8,590 nucleotides of DNA, from assembly GCA_023132105.1 (NCBI GenBank), contig JAGLYS010000196.1:1-8590 (forward strand), written 5' to 3'. A model generated the notes under the pieces. That model did not search any database. It was not told where the DNA came from and saw only the letters and a program-made list of their open reading frames with translations. Positions 6,375 to 8,590 of the stretch are shown piece by piece. Position numbers and translations under genes: made by a program. The stretch comes from Caldifarciminota bacterium (GTDB taxonomy: Bacteria > Hydrothermota > 32-111 > QNBC01). Numbering within the stretch: the first letter of the stretch is position 1; each line of letters opens with the position of its first letter.

Positions 6375-7460
6375 TTATTGATATTCTCCCCAAGCATTTT
6401 TTAATCTTTCTTCTTTTCTTCTCTCCATTCTTTCCTTAATCTCTTTATCCCATTTGATTAAATACTCATATTTATTTATCCATCTTCTTACCATAAATTG
6501 TGCCATTTTATTGTCTTTTAAATTTCTGTATTTATCGAAATAATTCTCTGTATTTTTTGTAATCAATGTATCCATAAAAGAGAAAAATATAACATCTCTA
6601 AATATTCCTCTAACTACTTCTACCTCTCCTGCATAATATTCAGGATAATTTTTTACACCATAATATAATCTATTCTTTATATCTTCCCTATACTTTTTTC
6701 TACGATTATTTTTAGATAATCTGTAATATCTATATATTTTATCAATTAGTGCTTTAAAACTCGAATAAGGAGCATATATAGAATTGGGATGTTTTTCTAT
6801 TATTTCATCATATTTTCTTAATTTCAGTAATTTAAATACTCCCTTTTCATTGTCAGGTATTGTATCTATATTAAATCTTATTGAAGACGGAAGTATTGTT
6901 GAAAATTTATCATTAGTTTTAGTAAATTCCGCTTCTAAAATATATTCTCCCGGTTTTATATCCACTTGTATTAATGAATCTACATAATCAAAATATGTAA
7001 ATATATTAGAATAAGAATATGTAGTAACTACAGTATAATGTTTATATTTAAGTTTAGGTGTGAAAATATTACCTCCCGATGACGGCAGATATATATACCT
7101 TTTGATTCTATGATCTTTAAATAATCTAGAATGACAACTAATATTTTTAGAATTGATATTGACATTATTACCTTTAAGAGTAAATTTCAATTTGAAATCT
7201 GCCCACCCATTATAATTATTCTTCGGATAAACTAATATTTTATATAAAATAGGTTCTCCACATATATATTTTTTCTTATCCAATTCAAACTTTGAACCAT
7301 ATATAGCATTTTTAATACCTTCAGGTGTAACTTCCGTATCTGAAGAACTTCTTTTACTAACTGAGTAATATTGATGAATCTCAGGTTCAAAACTCATTAA
7401 TCCTTTAGGAATAATTATAAACATTATATAAATTAAAATAATAATTACACTACTCTTCAT
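6375..7460 (-). CDS. Exported protein of unknown function, paralogue of its upstream neighbour
   Basis: I do not recognise a named family. Residues about 1-22 form a signal peptide. A beta-rich part (about 52-200) contains IYGSKFELDKKKYICGEPILYKI and SNIFTYF...VDIKPGEYILEAEF, a layout like a secreted Ig-like domain. A helical part (about 201-335) starts at IDTIPDNEKGVFKLLKLRKYDEII, which looks like a TPR-type helix pair, and contains VKNYPEYYAGE and NLKDN. The last 20 residues are a highly charged helix (KERMERRKEERLKNAW) absent from the neighbour. The 366-aa protein upstream shares these blocks in the same order, so the pair arose by duplication. The start is set by GGAGG eight bases upstream and by the one-base TAATG overlap with that gene. 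Both are likely cotranscribed; the role is unknown, probably periplasmic or surface. Confidence 0.8.
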   Translation of the reverse strand: MKSSVIIILIYIMFIIIPKGLMSFEPEIHQYYSVSKRSSSDTEVTPEGIKNAIYGSKFELDKKKYICGEPILYKILVYPKNNYNGWADFKLKFTLKGNNVNINSKNISCHSRLFKDHRIKRYIYLPSSGGNIFTPKLKYKHYTVVTTYSYSNIFTYFDYVDSLIQVDIKPGEYILEAEFTKTNDKFSTILPSSIRFNIDTIPDNEKGVFKLLKLRKYDEIIEKHPNSIYAPYSSFKALIDKIYRYYRLSKNNRRKKYREDIKNRLYYGVKNYPEYYAGEVEVVRGIFRDVIFFSFMDTLITKNTENYFDKYRNLKDNKMAQFMVRRWINKYEYLIKWDKEIKERMERRKEERLKNAWGEYQ

Positions 7461-8560
7461 TATTTGTACCTCCCCATTACTTTTTTTAGCAGATCCACAT
7501 AACCTCTGTAAGCATCTTTATAAAACCATTGTGAATATGCATTGTCCTTCAGGTCATAGAATTTCTTAAAGTATGTTTCCATTTCTGCTGTATTTGAAAA
7601 CATCCTATTTTCAGGATTATTTGGCTTCTCTAATAAATAATCTACTAATATAACAAATGTATTCACGCCCTCTCCACTGCAATAATCGGGGTAATTCTTA
7701 ACCATATTGTAAAATTTAATCTTTATCTTTTCCCTTAGTTCCGGATTACTATTCCTAATGTTTATCGCTCTTTTTATATCACTTGCCAATATACCATAAT
7801 AAGAAGGAGCGGCATAAACCGATTTAGGATATTTTGATACCAATTCTTTATACTGTCCGGCTTTATATAAACCAAACGCTTCTTTTTCACTATCTGGTAC
7901 CGTATCTATGTACACTGCCGTAGAACCCGGCTTTATTATTACCGTATCACCTTTTTCTATTTTTGTAGTATTATAAGCATGTTGATCTATTTTAGCATAT
8001 CTATATGCATCTCTTATAACTTCCTTTAGTTCCAATTTTACACAGTATTTACCGGGCTTTATAGTAATCTGTAAATCAGGATAGTTTGGGAAGTAATAGA
8101 ATATATTCGAACTATCCGATGCTAAATATTCGGATTTTCTTAGCATCTCCCGTCTTTTTAAAAGAGGATATGGCAAAATAACATAGTTTCTTTTTATTTC
8201 ATTAAATAAAAAAAGACTTGCATATTTGAAGAGAACTCCTTTGTTTAAACTATTTTCTCCCCTTATTGTAAATTGTGCATCTTTAAGTCCTCTTGTTAAA
8301 AAACTCTTATTATTTTGCGGAAAAGCATACAATCTGTATTGAATAGGTTCCCCCTGAATATAACGATTTTTACTTAAAACAAGTTTTGTCCCATAAATTA
8401 CCTTACCCTTTGGATTCTTTAAATTTCTCTGTTCCTCCCATGAAACCTTACCTTTCTGTTCACCTGTAAAGGCATTTCTATAATTTATTGGTTCAAAATT
8501 ATTTGAGTAAAGTAGATTGGAAATCAAAAAAATTATCAAAAATAATATCTTAGATTTCAT
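7460..8560 (-). CDS. Exported protein of unknown function, first of a tandem paralogous pair
   Basis: No named family is recognised. A signal peptide (residues about 1-19, MKSKILFLIIFLISNLLYS) precedes a beta-rich part (about 54-220) with VIYGTKLVLSKNRYIQGEPIQYRLY, SSNIFYYF and LQITIKPGKYCVKLELK. From IDTVPDSEKEAFGLYKAGQYKELVSKYP (about 218-245) onward the chain looks helical, with a TPR-like first pair, then VKNYPDYCSGEG and YDLKDN. These blocks recur in the same order in the 361-aa protein encoded next, which marks tandem duplication. AGGAGG five bases before the ATG fixes the start. Only 30 bases lie upstream in the window, so its promoter and any earlier operon genes cannot be seen. The beta-plus-helical-repeat build suggests a secreted binding or scaffold protein, but this is only inference. 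Confidence 0.8.
   Translation of the reverse strand: MKSKILFLIIFLISNLLYSNNFEPINYRNAFTGEQKGKVSWEEQRNLKNPKGKVIYGTKLVLSKNRYIQGEPIQYRLYAFPQNNKSFLTRGLKDAQFTIRGENSLNKGVLFKYASLFLFNEIKRNYVILPYPLLKRREMLRKSEYLASDSSNIFYYFPNYPDLQITIKPGKYCVKLELKEVIRDAYRYAKIDQHAYNTTKIEKGDTVIIKPGSTAVYIDTVPDSEKEAFGLYKAGQYKELVSKYPKSVYAAPSYYGILASDIKRAINIRNSNPELREKIKIKFYNMVKNYPDYCSGEGVNTFVILVDYLLEKPNNPENRMFSNTAEMETYFKKFYDLKDNAYSQWFYKDAYRGYVDLLKKVMGRYK
7469..7473 (-). promoter_or_regulatory. Shine-Dalgarno of the 361-aa gene, at a TAATG junction
   Basis: GGAGG within GGGGAGGTAC sits eight bases before the ATG, still inside the 3' end of the 366-aa gene. The upstream stop and this start share one A (TAATG), which points to coupled translation of the two paralogues. 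Confidence 0.75.
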
Positions 8561-8565
8561 ATGTT

Positions 8566-8571
8566 CCTCCT
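8566..8571 (-). promoter_or_regulatory. Shine-Dalgarno of the 366-aa gene
   Basis: AGGAGG on the minus strand lies five bases before the ATG, a full anti-Shine-Dalgarno match that supports this start. Confidence 0.85.
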
Positions 8572-8590
8572 AATGATTTTGAAAATAAAA

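Noticed and set aside
6784..6987. 67-codon + strand frame opposite the 361-aa gene
   Set aside because: It is antisense to conserved paralogue blocks and has no Shine-Dalgarno.

Overview
The window is low in G+C (about 30 % by eye) and comes from a bacterium with a Gram-negative-type envelope. All six genes lie on the minus strand, so transcription runs from high to low coordinates. Five of the six products have an export signal, one looks like an outer-membrane beta-barrel, and the last is an inner-membrane signalling enzyme. There is no ribosomal or other taxonomic marker gene. The AT-rich, Ile/Asn/Lys/Tyr-rich proteins and the intergenic repeat types recall uncultured Cloacimonadota/WOR-3/Bacteroidota-like genomes, but that placement is a guess from memory.

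Layout in transcription order. (1) Positions 8560-6375 hold two tandem, mutually similar secreted proteins (366 and 361 aa) of unknown function, joined by a TAATG overlap. (2) Positions 6374-6159 are intergenic. They carry a 90-bp inverted-repeat element with 31-nt arms, followed by a consensus sigma-70-type promoter (TTGACA, 17 bp, TATAAT) just upstream of the next gene. (3) Positions 6158-413 are a tightly packed four-gene operon with overlaps of 4, 14 and 11 nt. It encodes an exported Ig/TANFOR-like protein (339 aa), an exported FecR-domain protein (214 aa), a probable outer-membrane barrel with N-terminal Ig-like domains (690 aa), and a CHASE2-class III adenylate cyclase (678 aa) with all catalytic residues and a TPR-like tail. 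(4) Positions 412-1 are non-coding and full of decayed short repeats: a 7-bp tandem array, a GGGCACGAT-type palindrome, and dispersed TTCGTG-AATTCGTGG motifs including one duplicated segment of about 46 nt.

The main point of interest is the four-gene operon. Three envelope proteins (two periplasmic or surface, one outer-membrane) are made together with an inner-membrane cyclase whose large CHASE2 sensor faces the periplasm. The simplest inference is an envelope-sensing system that reports as cAMP. No cAMP receptor is in the window, and physical interaction between the products is not shown by sequence. The tandem paralogue pair upstream looks like a separate transcription unit of unknown role.
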